From LCIL01 sp041480845 (lineage in GTDB: Bacteria > Patescibacteriota > Microgenomatia > UBA8517), in the NCBI GenBank assembly GCA_041480845.1, contig JBGPAU010000006.1, positions 1 through 36,054 of the forward strand: a stretch of DNA of 36,054 nt. Direction: 5' to 3'. The notes under the pieces are model-generated. The model did no database searches, was not told where the DNA came from, and saw only the letters and a program-made list of their open reading frames with translations. Of this stretch, positions 8,291 through 16,064 are shown piece by piece. Each line of letters opens with the position of its first letter. The first letter of the stretch is position 1. The translations under genes were made by a program, and so were the position numbers.

Positions 8291-9827
8291 TTTTATCACC
8301 TTCTTTCATAATACTGGTAATTCTACCAACAACTTTCTCTTTTCCAAAATTGGCAAGAAGTGCCCCGGCTCTGGGGCCGTGTGTTTTATCGATAAAAGCA
8401 AGGTATATCGAGGCAAAAGCGTCCTTAGGGTTAATTTTTAATTCTTTCGAAAGATTGTATAGTGCCACCTGCAAAGAATCGGCATCAACTTCTTTTTCAA
8501 AAAGTTTTGCAACACCTGCCAGATACTCCTTTTGTCCGGAAGTAAGATTTTTTGCACTTTTCGGAATTTCCTTCGTCATTCCGAATCGATAATCATCCGG
8601 GGCATAATTTTCCAGCCAAATTTTGGCGTATTTTATTCTTTCTTCCAATACCCTACTTTTCCCGCTGGGCATTTTTTCCGATATTTCTTTTTCACTTAAC
8701 CCCTGCGATAAATAATTTGCCACATCTCTAAACCTAGGTGCAATAAATCCTTTTCTTTTTTCGGGGATATCACCAACCTGAGATAAAACAAAAGAACGGG
8801 ATCCCGCTTCCCAAGCTTTGTCATAAGCATCAAAAAGATCCGGTATGGCCATTGTCCCGATAGGATCAAAATTGCTTTGAGACCCAATATCAGCATTTAC
8901 AAAAAGAAATCTGGCAACCTCGGCCGGTAAAATTTTAACCAAATCGTGAGCCTTAAGACCAACTCCTTTAGAAGACGACATTTTTTTGCCGCCTATAAGA
9001 ATAAATTCATACGGAAATTTGTAGGGTTCCGGATACTTAAAAACTTCTTTGCAAATAGCCATGGCGATATCGTAAGAGCCTCCGGCTGAGGCGTGATCTT
9101 TACCGGCTCCTTCGATTGTCACTCCAATGACTTTCCAATGTGCCGCCCAGTCAACTTTCCATGGTAGTTTTCCTGTTCCGCCAAAAGGAGAAACCTTTCC
9201 TTCATGACCGCAGCCTTTGGCCCAAGCTACAAGATTTGGCTCACATTTATAAGAAACTTTTTCCCCGTCCCAGGCAAAAACCTTGGTAGTACCGAGTTTG
9301 CCGCATTTCTCACAAATTACCTGAAAAGGAAGCCAGCCGGCCTCTTTTTTAGCACTTCCCGAAACTTTTTGGTAAATATCCTGAATTTTTTCGGAATTAT
9401 CCAGTGCAAGCTTAATAACTTCATCGAATTTACCTTGATGATAAAGATCCCATGAAGAAATATATTTCGCCTCAAATCCTAAATATTCTATCGATTTTTT
9501 AAGATCGTCAGCCAGAAAGTCTGCTAAATTTTCAAAACTGGAATCAGGCGACGGAATCATTTTTAAAGCTTCGCCTTGGTGACCCTCTAAAGACTTTTTA
9601 AGAACATCCGGAAATTCATCGGCGGGGTCAAAATCGTTAAAGACGTAGGTTAATGTCGCATCCTGGCCTGTGTCCTTCAAGGCTCTATAGATAGCGCTAT
9701 GAATTACGGGGCCAAGCATCGAACCAATGTGAGCAAATCCCGAAGGTGTCTTCATATCGTCAACCCAGTAAGGTTTAAATTTAGCCGAAGCAATAATTTC
9801 CTGCGCTATTTTGTCTGCCCAATGCAT
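8283..9827 (-). CDS. lysK: Class I lysyl-tRNA synthetase
   Basis: The enzyme charges tRNA-Lys and has the Rossmann class I fold, unlike the class II LysRS of most bacteria. The 514-residue product carries the HIGH-type motif in PSGFAHIGS (28-36) and the KMSKS-type motif KMSSSKG (282-288). A zinc-binding set is also visible (Cys172, Cys175, Cys195, Cys206). Class I LysRS is usual in archaea and occurs in spirochaetes, alphaproteobacteria and candidate phyla, so it helps place the organism. A well-formed promoter (TTGAAT, 17 nt, TAGAAT) lies at 9837-9865 and overlaps the greA stop codon. The ATG is 9 nt beyond the -10 box. Confidence 0.96.
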   Translation of the reverse strand: MHWADKIAQEIIASAKFKPYWVDDMKTPSGFAHIGSMLGPVIHSAIYRALKDTGQDATLTYVFNDFDPADEFPDVLKKSLEGHQGEALKMIPSPDSSFENLADFLADDLKKSIEYLGFEAKYISSWDLYHQGKFDEVIKLALDNSEKIQDIYQKVSGSAKKEAGWLPFQVICEKCGKLGTTKVFAWDGEKVSYKCEPNLVAWAKGCGHEGKVSPFGGTGKLPWKVDWAAHWKVIGVTIEGAGKDHASAGGSYDIAMAICKEVFKYPEPYKFPYEFILIGGKKMSSSKGVGLKAHDLVKILPAEVARFLFVNADIGSQSNFDPIGTMAIPDLFDAYDKAWEAGSRSFVLSQVGDIPEKRKGFIAPRFRDVANYLSQGLSEKEISEKMPSGKSRVLEERIKYAKIWLENYAPDDYRFGMTKEIPKSAKNLTSGQKEYLAGVAKLFEKEVDADSLQVALYNLSKELKINPKDAFASIYLAFIDKTHGPRAGALLANFGKEKVVGRITSIMKEGDKNG

Positions 9828-9836
9828 ACTACAGCT

Positions 9837-9865
9837 ATTCTAGCTTCAAATGAAGTATTATTCAA
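9837..9865 (-). promoter_or_regulatory. lysK promoter
   Basis: On the minus strand a -35 TTGAAT (9860-9865) and -10 TAGAAT (9837-9842) are 17 nt apart, and the -10 ends 9 nt before the lysK ATG. The -35 box shares bases with the last codons of greA. The transcript should be leaderless or nearly so. Confidence 0.7.
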
Positions 9866-10325
9866 TCGCAAGAATTTCGTACTGAAGTTTACCGGCAGGA
9901 GCCTCAACCTCAACCTTTTCTCCAACTTTTTTGCCAACTAAAGCTAGTCCCAAAGGCGAATCGTGAGAAATTTTCTTATTAACAGGGTCCGCCTCCCACT
10001 CTCCCACAATATCAAAAACGGTTTTTTCACCATTCACTTTTACCATCACTTTCGTTCCGACACCAATTCCACCGTTTTCGGCTTTTCCGCTACCCGAAAC
10101 AACGGAGGCGGTTTTTACGACTTCTTCCAGTTCGTCAATCCGGCCATCCAAAAACTCAAGTTCCTCTTTGGCGCTTTGATAATCGCTGTTTTCGCTTAGA
10201 TCCCCTTGGGAACGGGCATTTGCCAACCTCTCGACAATTTTTGGTCTTTTGATATCACGAAGCTCCCCAAGTTCAGCACTTAGGGCATCCAGTCCTTGTT
10301 TGGTAAGTTTAATGTTGTTTTTCAT
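9858..10325 (-). CDS. greA: Transcription elongation factor GreA
   Basis: GreA enters the RNA polymerase secondary channel and stimulates cleavage of backtracked RNA. The product is 155 residues from the ATG at 10325. A 13-residue extension to 10364 would run through a terminator hairpin and is rejected. The N-terminal coiled coil carries the acidic tip GDLSENSDY, with Ser-Asp in place of the common Ala-Glu. The C-terminal FKBP-like domain shows KISHDSPLGLALVG and ends ILAIE. It has its own promoter and a 75-nt leader containing an intrinsic terminator. Confidence 0.96.
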   Translation of the reverse strand: MKNNIKLTKQGLDALSAELGELRDIKRPKIVERLANARSQGDLSENSDYQSAKEELEFLDGRIDELEEVVKTASVVSGSGKAENGGIGVGTKVMVKVNGEKTVFDIVGEWEADPVNKKISHDSPLGLALVGKKVGEKVEVEAPAGKLQYEILAIE

Positions 10326-10348
10326 AATACGATCCACATCCGCGGGGC

Positions 10349-10378
10349 AAAAAAAACCCTCCATTTATTCCTGGAGAG
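10349..10378 (-). terminator. Intrinsic terminator in the greA leader (attenuator candidate)
   Basis: On the minus strand a 7-bp stem (CTCTCCA with TGGAGGG, one G-U pair) with an 8-nt loop is followed by eight T residues. It lies between the greA promoter and the greA ATG, so it could end most transcripts early. It might also stop read-through from the tRNA-Glu side. Confidence 0.75.
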
Positions 10379-10407
10379 AAAGTCAAGTATTTAACCTAAC
10401 GAGGGAG

Positions 10408-10436
10408 ATTTTATCCTCTTGTGAGGCTAATGTCAA
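10408..10436 (-). promoter_or_regulatory. greA promoter
   Basis: A consensus TTGACA (10431-10436) and TAAAAT (10408-10413) are separated by 17 nt on the minus strand. The predicted start is near 10401, leaving a leader of about 75 nt that holds the terminator at 10349-10378. Confidence 0.75.
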
Positions 10437-10488
10437 GCAATCAAAGGGTATCAAAATATAGCGAGTTACAACCCTGAGCGTAGTCAAA

Positions 10489-10509
10489 GAGTGACCCCAT
10501 TGGGACTCG
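10489..10509. repeat. Partial copy of the tRNA-Glu 3' end
   Basis: 21 nt starting GAGTGACCCC are identical to 10567-10587, which cover the 3' flank, acceptor 3' strand and part of the T arm of the tRNA-Glu gene. The copies are in direct orientation, 78 bp apart. The copy cannot fold into a tRNA. Confidence 0.85.
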
Positions 10510-10516
10510 TGTGCAC

Positions 10517-10551
10517 AAAAAATACCTTGATTAGCACTATCGAGACCAAGG
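10517..10551 (-). terminator. Intrinsic terminator of tRNA-Glu
   Basis: On the minus strand CCTTGGT pairs with ATCAAGG (7 bp, one G-U) around a 13-nt loop and is followed by TATTTTTT. It begins about 20 nt after the tRNA 3' end. Confidence 0.7.
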
Positions 10552-10569
10552 GAGAACGAGTGAAGCGAG

Positions 10570-10642
10570 TGACCCCATTGGGACTCGAACCCAAGTTACC
10601 AGGATGAGAACCTGGTGTCCTAGACCGCTAGACGATGGGGCC
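10570..10642 (-). tRNA. tRNA-Glu (anticodon CTC)
   Basis: The minus strand folds into a complete cloverleaf of 73 nt. The acceptor stem is GGCCCCA with TGGGGTC and the discriminator is A. The anticodon stem CCAGG/CCTGG encloses the loop TTCTCAT, giving anticodon CTC (reads GAG). The T arm contains GGGTTCGAGTCCC. CCA is not encoded, so it must be added by a nucleotidyltransferase. An extended -10 (TGG-TAAAAT) lies upstream at the end of the topoisomerase gene, and a terminator follows at 10517-10551. Confidence 0.95.
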
Positions 10643-10701
10643 GTTCCGGCCCTGGCACCGCGATGCGCGTTGTGGGGCCTCACGCGTATTTTACCATAAA
10701 C

Positions 10702-11706
10702 TCAAGAATCCTTTATCAGACTCCAGGTCGCATATTCTTCCAAAGTCAGGCCAAGTCTTTTTGTGGATCTCCTTCCGTAGGACCTTTTAAAATGAGGCAC
10801 CAGAATATCCTTCTTGTAAGATTCAATTATAATTGGGTGGATGTAATACTTCCGACAGACGCTTTTGGTATTTCCGAGATGGGCCGATACGGTAGCCACC
10901 ACGTCCGCAATCTTGTTTTTGAGATCGCTTTCGCCTGCCGCGTTTCCCTCCCGGTAGAAGGAATCTCCGGCCAAAACGCTCCCGCCCCATGTGCGAAAAT
11001 CTTTTGCGGAAAAGTCAGCTCCCGTATGGGTTTTCAGATACCTGTTCACCTCTTCCGAGTTTATTGATTTCCTCTGGTTATTTTTATCTAAATATTGAAA
11101 AAGCTCATATCCCGGCAAATCAATACATTCTCTTACAGTTTTTGCCACCCTCGGATCGGTTATACCAAGCTCATGAAAAACACCGCTTTTACCCTCGAAA
11201 CTGAATGTCATTGTGTTGCCGTGAACTTTGACGTGCTTTTCCAGCATGGTCGTCAGGCCATATGAATGATCTTCCTCGGCATATTTAGTGTTTCCCACCC
11301 TGATAAAAGTATGTTCCAGAAGCCAGACCACTGTTGCAAGAACACGGTCTTCGGTTAAAGTATGTTCACGCATATGCGCGCTCACTGCTTCACGAAGAGC
11401 CGGGAGCCGCTCGCCAAATGTGATCATCTGATCAAATTTGTGTTCCTGATTCCGCTTTACCCATTCAAGATGATAAATATACTGCCTGCGCCCACGGGCG
11501 TCCACCCCAATAGCCTGGATGTAATCCATCGGATCAGGACTGATAATAACGTCTTTCCAGGCGGGTGGGATAGCAAGTCCTCTGATGCGGTTTGCGGTAG
11601 CTTTGGAAGCTGGTCCTCCTTTTTCGTTAACGAATCTGAAGCTGCCGCCGTTTCGCTCACGACGCAGAGTCCGCTCCGAATCCTTATGATAATGAATCTG
11701 TGCCAC
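10702..11706 (-). CDS. DNA topoisomerase IB (poxvirus/bacterial type)
   Basis: Type IB enzymes relax supercoils of either sign by nicking one strand through a 3'-phosphotyrosine, without ATP. The 334 residues match the bacterial poxvirus-like family in length and order. The catalytic set is visible: Arg136 (FIRVGN), Lys173 (EGKSG), Arg238 (DFRTWGG), His276 (SAHLGNT) and Tyr288 in CRKYYIHP. The residue before the nucleophile is Tyr where Ser is common. The start is GTG at 11706, with a TACACT -10-like box 8 nt upstream. Such enzymes are patchily distributed in bacteria, so acquisition by transfer is possible. Confidence 0.93.
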   Translation of the reverse strand: MAQIHYHKDSERTLRRERNGGSFRFVNEKGGPASKATANRIRGLAIPPAWKDVIISPDPMDYIQAIGVDARGRRQYIYHLEWVKRNQEHKFDQMITFGERLPALREAVSAHMREHTLTEDRVLATVVWLLEHTFIRVGNTKYAEEDHSYGLTTMLEKHVKVHGNTMTFSFEGKSGVFHELGITDPRVAKTVRECIDLPGYELFQYLDKNNQRKSINSEEVNRYLKTHTGADFSAKDFRTWGGSVLAGDSFYREGNAAGESDLKNKIADVVATVSAHLGNTKSVCRKYYIHPIIIESYKKDILVPHFKRSYGRRSTKRLGLTLEEYATWSLIKDS

Positions 11707-11760
11707 TAATTTATAGTGTAGCCCAGATATGCTTCGTTAAGAAGAACTATACATTGTTTT

Positions 11761-11790
11761 GTGACTTCTTCCGGACAAAAGGTGTATAAT
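11761..11790 (+). promoter_or_regulatory. Promoter of the CHAP protein gene
   Basis: A -35-like GTGACT (11761-11766), an 18-nt spacer and a perfect TATAAT (11785-11790) lie about 100 nt upstream of the ATG. The long leader contains a double TTACTTAAA repeat and a small CGCC/GGCG hairpin next to the ribosome binding site. Confidence 0.55.
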
Positions 11791-11892
11791 ATGGGCCGAT
11801 AGTAGTAGAAGGTATTGCACCTTAACTTACTTAAACTTACTTAAAAATCAACCCATAACTAAACGCCCTTGAGGCGCATAAGGAGATTTGAG

Positions 11893-14082
11893 ATGAAAAC
11901 GAACACCCTTTGGAGGGGTTTATTGATTCTGATCCTATTTGCTGGATTATTGTCATATACAAACCCTGTAAAGGCACTAGGTACCCCACAAATTGTGGGC
12001 ATCAATCCATCTTCTCCGGCGCCCGTTGGAACCAATGTGAGCATTCATGCCACGGTCCAATGGGATTCCGATTTTCGTTCAATGCGAATATGCTTTCGTG
12101 ACGAAAATTGGTGCCAGGAAGAGGGAACCCCCGACTTTACTAAGAATTTTGATACGTCGGGTCTTTCCGCAGGAACCTACACAATCATTGTCGAGGTTGC
12201 TGCTGTGGATAAAGGCTGGGATACTGCAAATAAAACCTATGGAAGCTACGAGCTGACAGGTTCATCACAGCCTCCCACACCGGTTCCGCCAGCCACGCCA
12301 CCTAAGGGGCCGAATATTTCCATATTCGACTTTTCCCCTAGTAGCGCCAATGTTGGCGATCAAGTAACTATCCACATCAAAGTGGATTCGGCTAACCCGG
12401 GAGCAACCAAGCTCACTGTTTCCTGTGGCTCGCTTATAAAAAACGAGACTGCAGAGGTTGAATTCAATTCAACCTGGAACACAACCGGATGCCCTGCCGG
12501 AACAGCCACTGTTACTGTTTTGTCGCGAGATGTAAATGACCCCAACTGGGCCAATCCAAGCTCGGCAATAAGGTCATACAACCTAAGCGCACCACCTGTT
12601 CCTGTACCGTCTCCCACTGCTAACTTTTGGGCAGACGCTACCAGCATCCTACAGGGACAATGCACAAATCTGCACTGGGATACCGCTGACGCAACAAGCG
12701 TGGATATCGATGGATCAGGGGTCAATGCTTCGGGAAGCAAGCAAGTTTGCCCGAGTGTAACTCAGAAGTTCACATTAACCGCACATGCCGGTTCAGGCGG
12801 AGCCGATGCCAAGCGCAACATTACCATTACGGTAACCGCGGTTCAGCAACCCCCGGCTGTCATTGACAGTTTCCAAACGGGAAATGCCATCAGCATTAGC
12901 GGAAATATTTACGTCATCGTTGACGGACGCCGCAGGCATGTGCCTAACCCGGCAACATTGGATGCGCTGGGAATTGGTCAGAGCCTGATCAATAACAAGG
13001 GGTTCAGCGACTCGCAGCTTTCACAGATCATTCAGGGTCCGGATATTCCCGATGTCAATATCGACCCTACGGGAGTAGCCTCTTTCAGAGCGGCTTACCT
13101 ACCAAACCTGACTCCGATCGTGCCAAAGCCAACGCAGGCCCCAACAAATTCTAACACGATTGGTCTCTGGGTTGCCCCGGTTTCTTACCAGGCCGACAGC
13201 ACGGTTACCGTTTCTTGGAACAATCTGGTTCCTTCAGGAACAGACTGGATAAGTTTGCACCCCGCTGGTGCCCCAGATTCAAACTACCTGAGTTGGCAAT
13301 ACGCGAACGGATCCTCCGGTAACTTAACCTTTACCACACCCTCGCAAAGCGGGGTTTACGAATTCAGACTGTTTAGAAGCAGTGTAAAGGTTGCGACGAG
13401 TAACAGTTTTACGGTAGCTCCGACACCAGTTCCGCAAGTTGTTCAGCCGACTGCAAAGCCGCCTGTTCAGCCAACAACCCAGCCCCAAGTCGCAGCGCCG
13501 ACTTCACAGCCAAGTCCTGAACAGGCAACCAGCCAAAATTCTGACCTACCAAATGCAGCAAGTTGCCAAAATGACAACAGAACATGGCTAGATAAGCTCT
13601 TAGGTGTTGCATCAGCTGACGCGTCCTGTACCGATTATGTAAACAAATCCAGTCAGGCTATAAGGGATTGTTGGGGCAACTCATTTCCGAATGCTGGGCT
13701 TTGGGACGATTGGGCAAGAGATACGAGCAGATCAGGTAATTGTGGTTGGTCGGTCGAACCTGCCAATAATACGGGATTGAGCAATGCAAAGTCTGGCGAT
13801 ATCGTTGTTTGGAACGGTTTTAATCAAAACAACGGTCAATCGTGTTCAGATGCATACACCCCAGGGCATGTCGCTATATTTATAAACAGGAACAGCGACG
13901 GCACAATCAACGTAAATGGCTCCGGTTGGACTGGAGATCAAAGCCATACCAAAGTCGACTCCAGCTGTATGAGCGTTATACATCTCAATTTACAACCTGA
14001 CCAGGCCGGTAGTCCCACCAAGGATTGCAGCCAATACAAATGGCCGCTAAATTGGTTCTGTAAATGGGGCTGGATTAAGTAA
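11893..14082 (+). CDS. Secreted multi-domain protein with C-terminal CHAP amidase/endopeptidase domain
   Basis: The protein is 729 residues from the ATG at 11893, with AAGGAGA as a strong ribosome binding site. A signal peptide ends near residue 27 (VKALG). Two Ig-like domains (about 30-120 and 140-235), a third beta domain with two Cys (about 240-320), a segment with VDGRRRHVPNP (about 330-385) and another beta-sandwich (about 415-510) follow. A Pro/Thr/Gln-rich linker (to about 560) then leads to the CHAP domain. There the catalytic Cys is in SCTDYV (about 578), GDIVVW follows, and the His is in GHVAIF (about 658). CHAP domains cut peptidoglycan peptides, so this is probably a wall hydrolase held out by spacer domains. 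It could also attack neighbouring cells. Confidence 0.85.
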   Translation: MKTNTLWRGLLILILFAGLLSYTNPVKALGTPQIVGINPSSPAPVGTNVSIHATVQWDSDFRSMRICFRDENWCQEEGTPDFTKNFDTSGLSAGTYTIIVEVAAVDKGWDTANKTYGSYELTGSSQPPTPVPPATPPKGPNISIFDFSPSSANVGDQVTIHIKVDSANPGATKLTVSCGSLIKNETAEVEFNSTWNTTGCPAGTATVTVLSRDVNDPNWANPSSAIRSYNLSAPPVPVPSPTANFWADATSILQGQCTNLHWDTADATSVDIDGSGVNASGSKQVCPSVTQKFTLTAHAGSGGADAKRNITITVTAVQQPPAVIDSFQTGNAISISGNIYVIVDGRRRHVPNPATLDALGIGQSLINNKGFSDSQLSQIIQGPDIPDVNIDPTGVASFRAAYLPNLTPIVPKPTQAPTNSNTIGLWVAPVSYQADSTVTVSWNNLVPSGTDWISLHPAGAPDSNYLSWQYANGSSGNLTFTTPSQSGVYEFRLFRSSVKVATSNSFTVAPTPVPQVVQPTAKPPVQPTTQPQVAAPTSQPSPEQATSQNSDLPNAASCQNDNRTWLDKLLGVASADASCTDYVNKSSQAIRDCWGNSFPNAGLWDDWARDTSRSGNCGWSVEPANNTGLSNAKSGDIVVWNGFNQNNGQSCSDAYTPGHVAIFINRNSDGTINVNGSGWTGDQSHTKVDSSCMSVIHLNLQPDQAGSPTKDCSQYKWPLNWFCKWGWIK

Positions 14083-14098
14083 GTTAGATTAGTTTTAC

Positions 14099-14140
14099 AA
14101 GCAGGGCACTTCCCAAAAGGAAAAGACCCTGCTTTTTATT
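14099..14140 (+). terminator. Intrinsic terminator after the CHAP gene
   Basis: AAGCAGGG (14099-14106) pairs perfectly with CCCTGCTT (14127-14134), with a 20-nt apical part. A T-rich tail TTTTTATTT completes it on the plus strand. The opposite strand has a poorer tail, so it mainly serves the plus gene. Confidence 0.8.
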
Positions 14141-14561
14141 TGGCAAAGCTGAGGCTGCCAATCACGAAATGTCCGACAATGTCATAATATGCCGTTTTCA
14201 TAACGTTACTTTTATCAAAAAGTGTAAGAGATGCCTTGTTGCCGAAAACGTAGATTAATACAAATCCCTTATATCGGTAAGCTCCATCAGTGTCTTTTGG
14301 AAAATTTGTGGTTTGATCACCGATTTTCAAAACACTCCCGGCATCATAAACAAATTGCGCATCATTCGTGTCTTTCCTGGGATCTTTTACATCCCAACCT
14401 TGAGGGTACCTTAAACTAAACCCGTCTCCTCTATACTCCGGCCAAGTTGAAACCCAAATCTTGAGTCCAATCCCAACTATCAATATCAGTCCAGCAAAGC
14501 CCCCCAATACCCACAAAATGATCTTTCCCCACTTCGGTAACTTAAAGCTCAATTTTGCCAT
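14136..14561 (-). CDS. Membrane-anchored protein with PsbP/DUF1795-like extracytoplasmic domain
   Basis: The protein is 141 residues with a basic N-terminus, one transmembrane helix (about 14-35) and a small outer domain. The segment YRGDGFSLRYPQGWDV is the usual opening of PsbP-like and related small lipoprotein domains, but the rest is short and I cannot assign a function. A promoter with TTGCAG, 18 nt and TACAAT lies at 14570-14599, and the -10 ends 8 nt before the ATG. Confidence 0.6.
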   Translation of the reverse strand: MAKLSFKLPKWGKIILWVLGGFAGLILIVGIGLKIWVSTWPEYRGDGFSLRYPQGWDVKDPRKDTNDAQFVYDAGSVLKIGDQTTNFPKDTDGAYRYKGFVLIYVFGNKASLTLFDKSNVMKTAYYDIVGHFVIGSLSFAK

Positions 14562-14569
14562 ATATCAGT

Positions 14570-14599
14570 ATTGTAATCCTTTTTTATTGACCTCTGCAA
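14570..14599 (-). promoter_or_regulatory. Promoter of the anchored PsbP-like gene
   Basis: The minus strand has -35 TTGCAG (14594-14599), an 18-nt spacer and -10 TACAAT (14570-14575), ending 8 nt before the ATG. A leaderless mRNA is predicted. Confidence 0.5.
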
Positions 14600-14625
14600 C
14601 AAATCGGCAGGTAGGTAATTTTGAC

Positions 14626-15327
14626 TCACTCCGAGGGTGCTCCGTAGATAATTACTTCCGTTCCCGGATTGGTATCGGATACGTAAGTAATATTGCCTGC
14701 GGCCACCGGATTCGCCCAATCATAAAGTTTGCCCGCGTCGGCGGGCGCAATATTCACACAGCCGTGGCTCATCGGGTAGCCGAAATTGTTATGCCAATAG
14801 GCTCCGTGGAGGCTAAATCCCCGGCCCTTTCCGACTTTGTCATTGTAGAAAAACATAACGTACGGAACGTTTGGAAGATTATAATAGTCGGCTCCCGTTC
14901 CCCCACTCATACGGGTATAGCGGAGCTTGACCCAAATGTGGAAAGTTCCGGTCGGGGTCGGATACCATTTTCCTGAAGAGACGGGAAAACTCATTACAAC
15001 CTGATCATTTTGAAACGCGTAAAGCATTTGCTTGCCTAAGTCGACTTCGATTCTTTTAGCGGAAGCGGGAACATCCCCCAACACTTTGATTGTACCGGGT
15101 TTCTCCGCAACAAAAGCCGGGGGCTGAAGGTTTTGTCCCAAAAATTCGGCTTTTTTGGCACTAGGGTCAAAATTGCCGTTAAGATTTTTTATGCAGCTAA
15201 CCGAATTTGCACAAAATGTAGATTGAATTGAAGTTCTGAGAATTGCGAAAGCAAAAACTATTACAGCAAGAACTGCAAAGCCAATTCCGAAAAATCTGAA
15301 ACTTTTGTTAACCTTCTTTCTTACCAC
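14626..15327 (-). CDS. Membrane-anchored L,D-transpeptidase (YkuD domain)
   Basis: YkuD enzymes make 3-3 cross-links in peptidoglycan or attach proteins to it. The product is 233 residues with a basic N-terminus, a membrane helix (about 11-31) and a YkuD domain (about 90-228). The active-site block has His174 in SLHGAYWH and SHGCVN with His188 and the nucleophile Cys190, all intact. The start taken is GTG at 15327, with a G-rich stretch directly upstream, so the exact start is uncertain. It is divergent from a VanW-domain gene, and both are expected to act on the cell wall. Confidence 0.93.
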   Translation of the reverse strand: MVRKKVNKSFRFFGIGFAVLAVIVFAFAILRTSIQSTFCANSVSCIKNLNGNFDPSAKKAEFLGQNLQPPAFVAEKPGTIKVLGDVPASAKRIEVDLGKQMLYAFQNDQVVMSFPVSSGKWYPTPTGTFHIWVKLRYTRMSGGTGADYYNLPNVPYVMFFYNDKVGKGRGFSLHGAYWHNNFGYPMSHGCVNIAPADAGKLYDWANPVAAGNITYVSDTNPGTEVIIYGAPSE

Positions 15328-15376
15328 CCCCTCAGATTAGCTGATTTGTATTGACCTGTAAATAACCTGCTAAAAC

Positions 15377-15405
15377 TTGAAACATATCTCATAGTATGAT
15401 AGAAT
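15377..15405 (+). promoter_or_regulatory. Promoter of the VanW-like gene
   Basis: TTGAAA (15377-15382), a 17-nt spacer and TAGAAT (15400-15405) are followed 8 nt later by the ATG at 15414. The layout is nearly the same as the lysK promoter and supports a leaderless start. Confidence 0.65.
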
Positions 15406-15413
15406 GCCCCCTC

Positions 15414-16055
15414 ATGTTTACCACAATTTTAGGCATAATCATGCTTTTCACAAGTCCTGCCAAGCCTCTAGTTCTTGGTAATCCGGACGTGGTTTTGGCC
15501 TCCCATAGCTTTTCGCTTGAAAACAGGTACGGAAACAGCTTCGTGAACGGTGTATTCAAAGATAATATCCTTTTAACCCTCGCCTATCTTGATGGCACCG
15601 TTCAAAGTAAAACCGACATTTCCTGGGAAAAAGTTACCTCCCCGTTCAGCTACAAATTTAGCCTCGAGCCCGGGCAGGAGTTTGCTTTCCATGACCAGAT
15701 TCTGCCTGAGTATAAGGAGAATATCATTAGGACTACAAACGCCCATTTTAACTTTCAGGACGGGTTTAAGTCGGATGGTTACTTAACTGGAGACGGAGTC
15801 TGCCATTTAGCCTCACTCGTCTATTGGGCAGCCAAAGATGCAGGCCTATCCGCCGTTGCACCCACAAATCACAATTTTGCCACAATTCCGGAAGTTCCAA
15901 AGCGGTACGGAGTATCCATTTATGCCCTTCCCGGAGCCTTTGAGACCAGCGCCAGGCAAAACCTTTACATTACCAATAATCTGGATAAGCCTGTCAGCTT
16001 CATTTTTAATTATGACGGCAGTAATTTAACCGTAGACGTCATCAAAGAAGGCTAA
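15414..16055 (+). CDS. VanW-like secreted protein
   Basis: The protein is 213 residues from the ATG at 15414. A start at 15396 would overlap the -10 box. A hydrophobic N-terminus (about 1-25) serves as signal or anchor. The middle holds the VanW hallmark: an acidic/aromatic GQEFAFHD stretch followed by GDGVCHLASLVYWAAKDAGL, in which one Cys and a small-residue helix are conserved. VanW was named from vancomycin-resistance clusters. Its activity is not established, but related wall-linked domains are suspected to act on peptidoglycan. The domain here is minimal, without the G5 or peptidoglycan-binding modules often fused to it. Confidence 0.8.
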   Translation: MFTTILGIIMLFTSPAKPLVLGNPDVVLASHSFSLENRYGNSFVNGVFKDNILLTLAYLDGTVQSKTDISWEKVTSPFSYKFSLEPGQEFAFHDQILPEYKENIIRTTNAHFNFQDGFKSDGYLTGDGVCHLASLVYWAAKDAGLSAVAPTNHNFATIPEVPKRYGVSIYALPGAFETSARQNLYITNNLDKPVSFIFNYDGSNLTVDVIKEG

Positions 16056-16064
16056 AAGTAAATT

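Noticed and set aside
10326..10364. Longer greA start
   Set aside because: The added codons run through a 7-bp stem with eight T residues that is clearly a terminator, and GreA homologues begin near the ATG at 10325.
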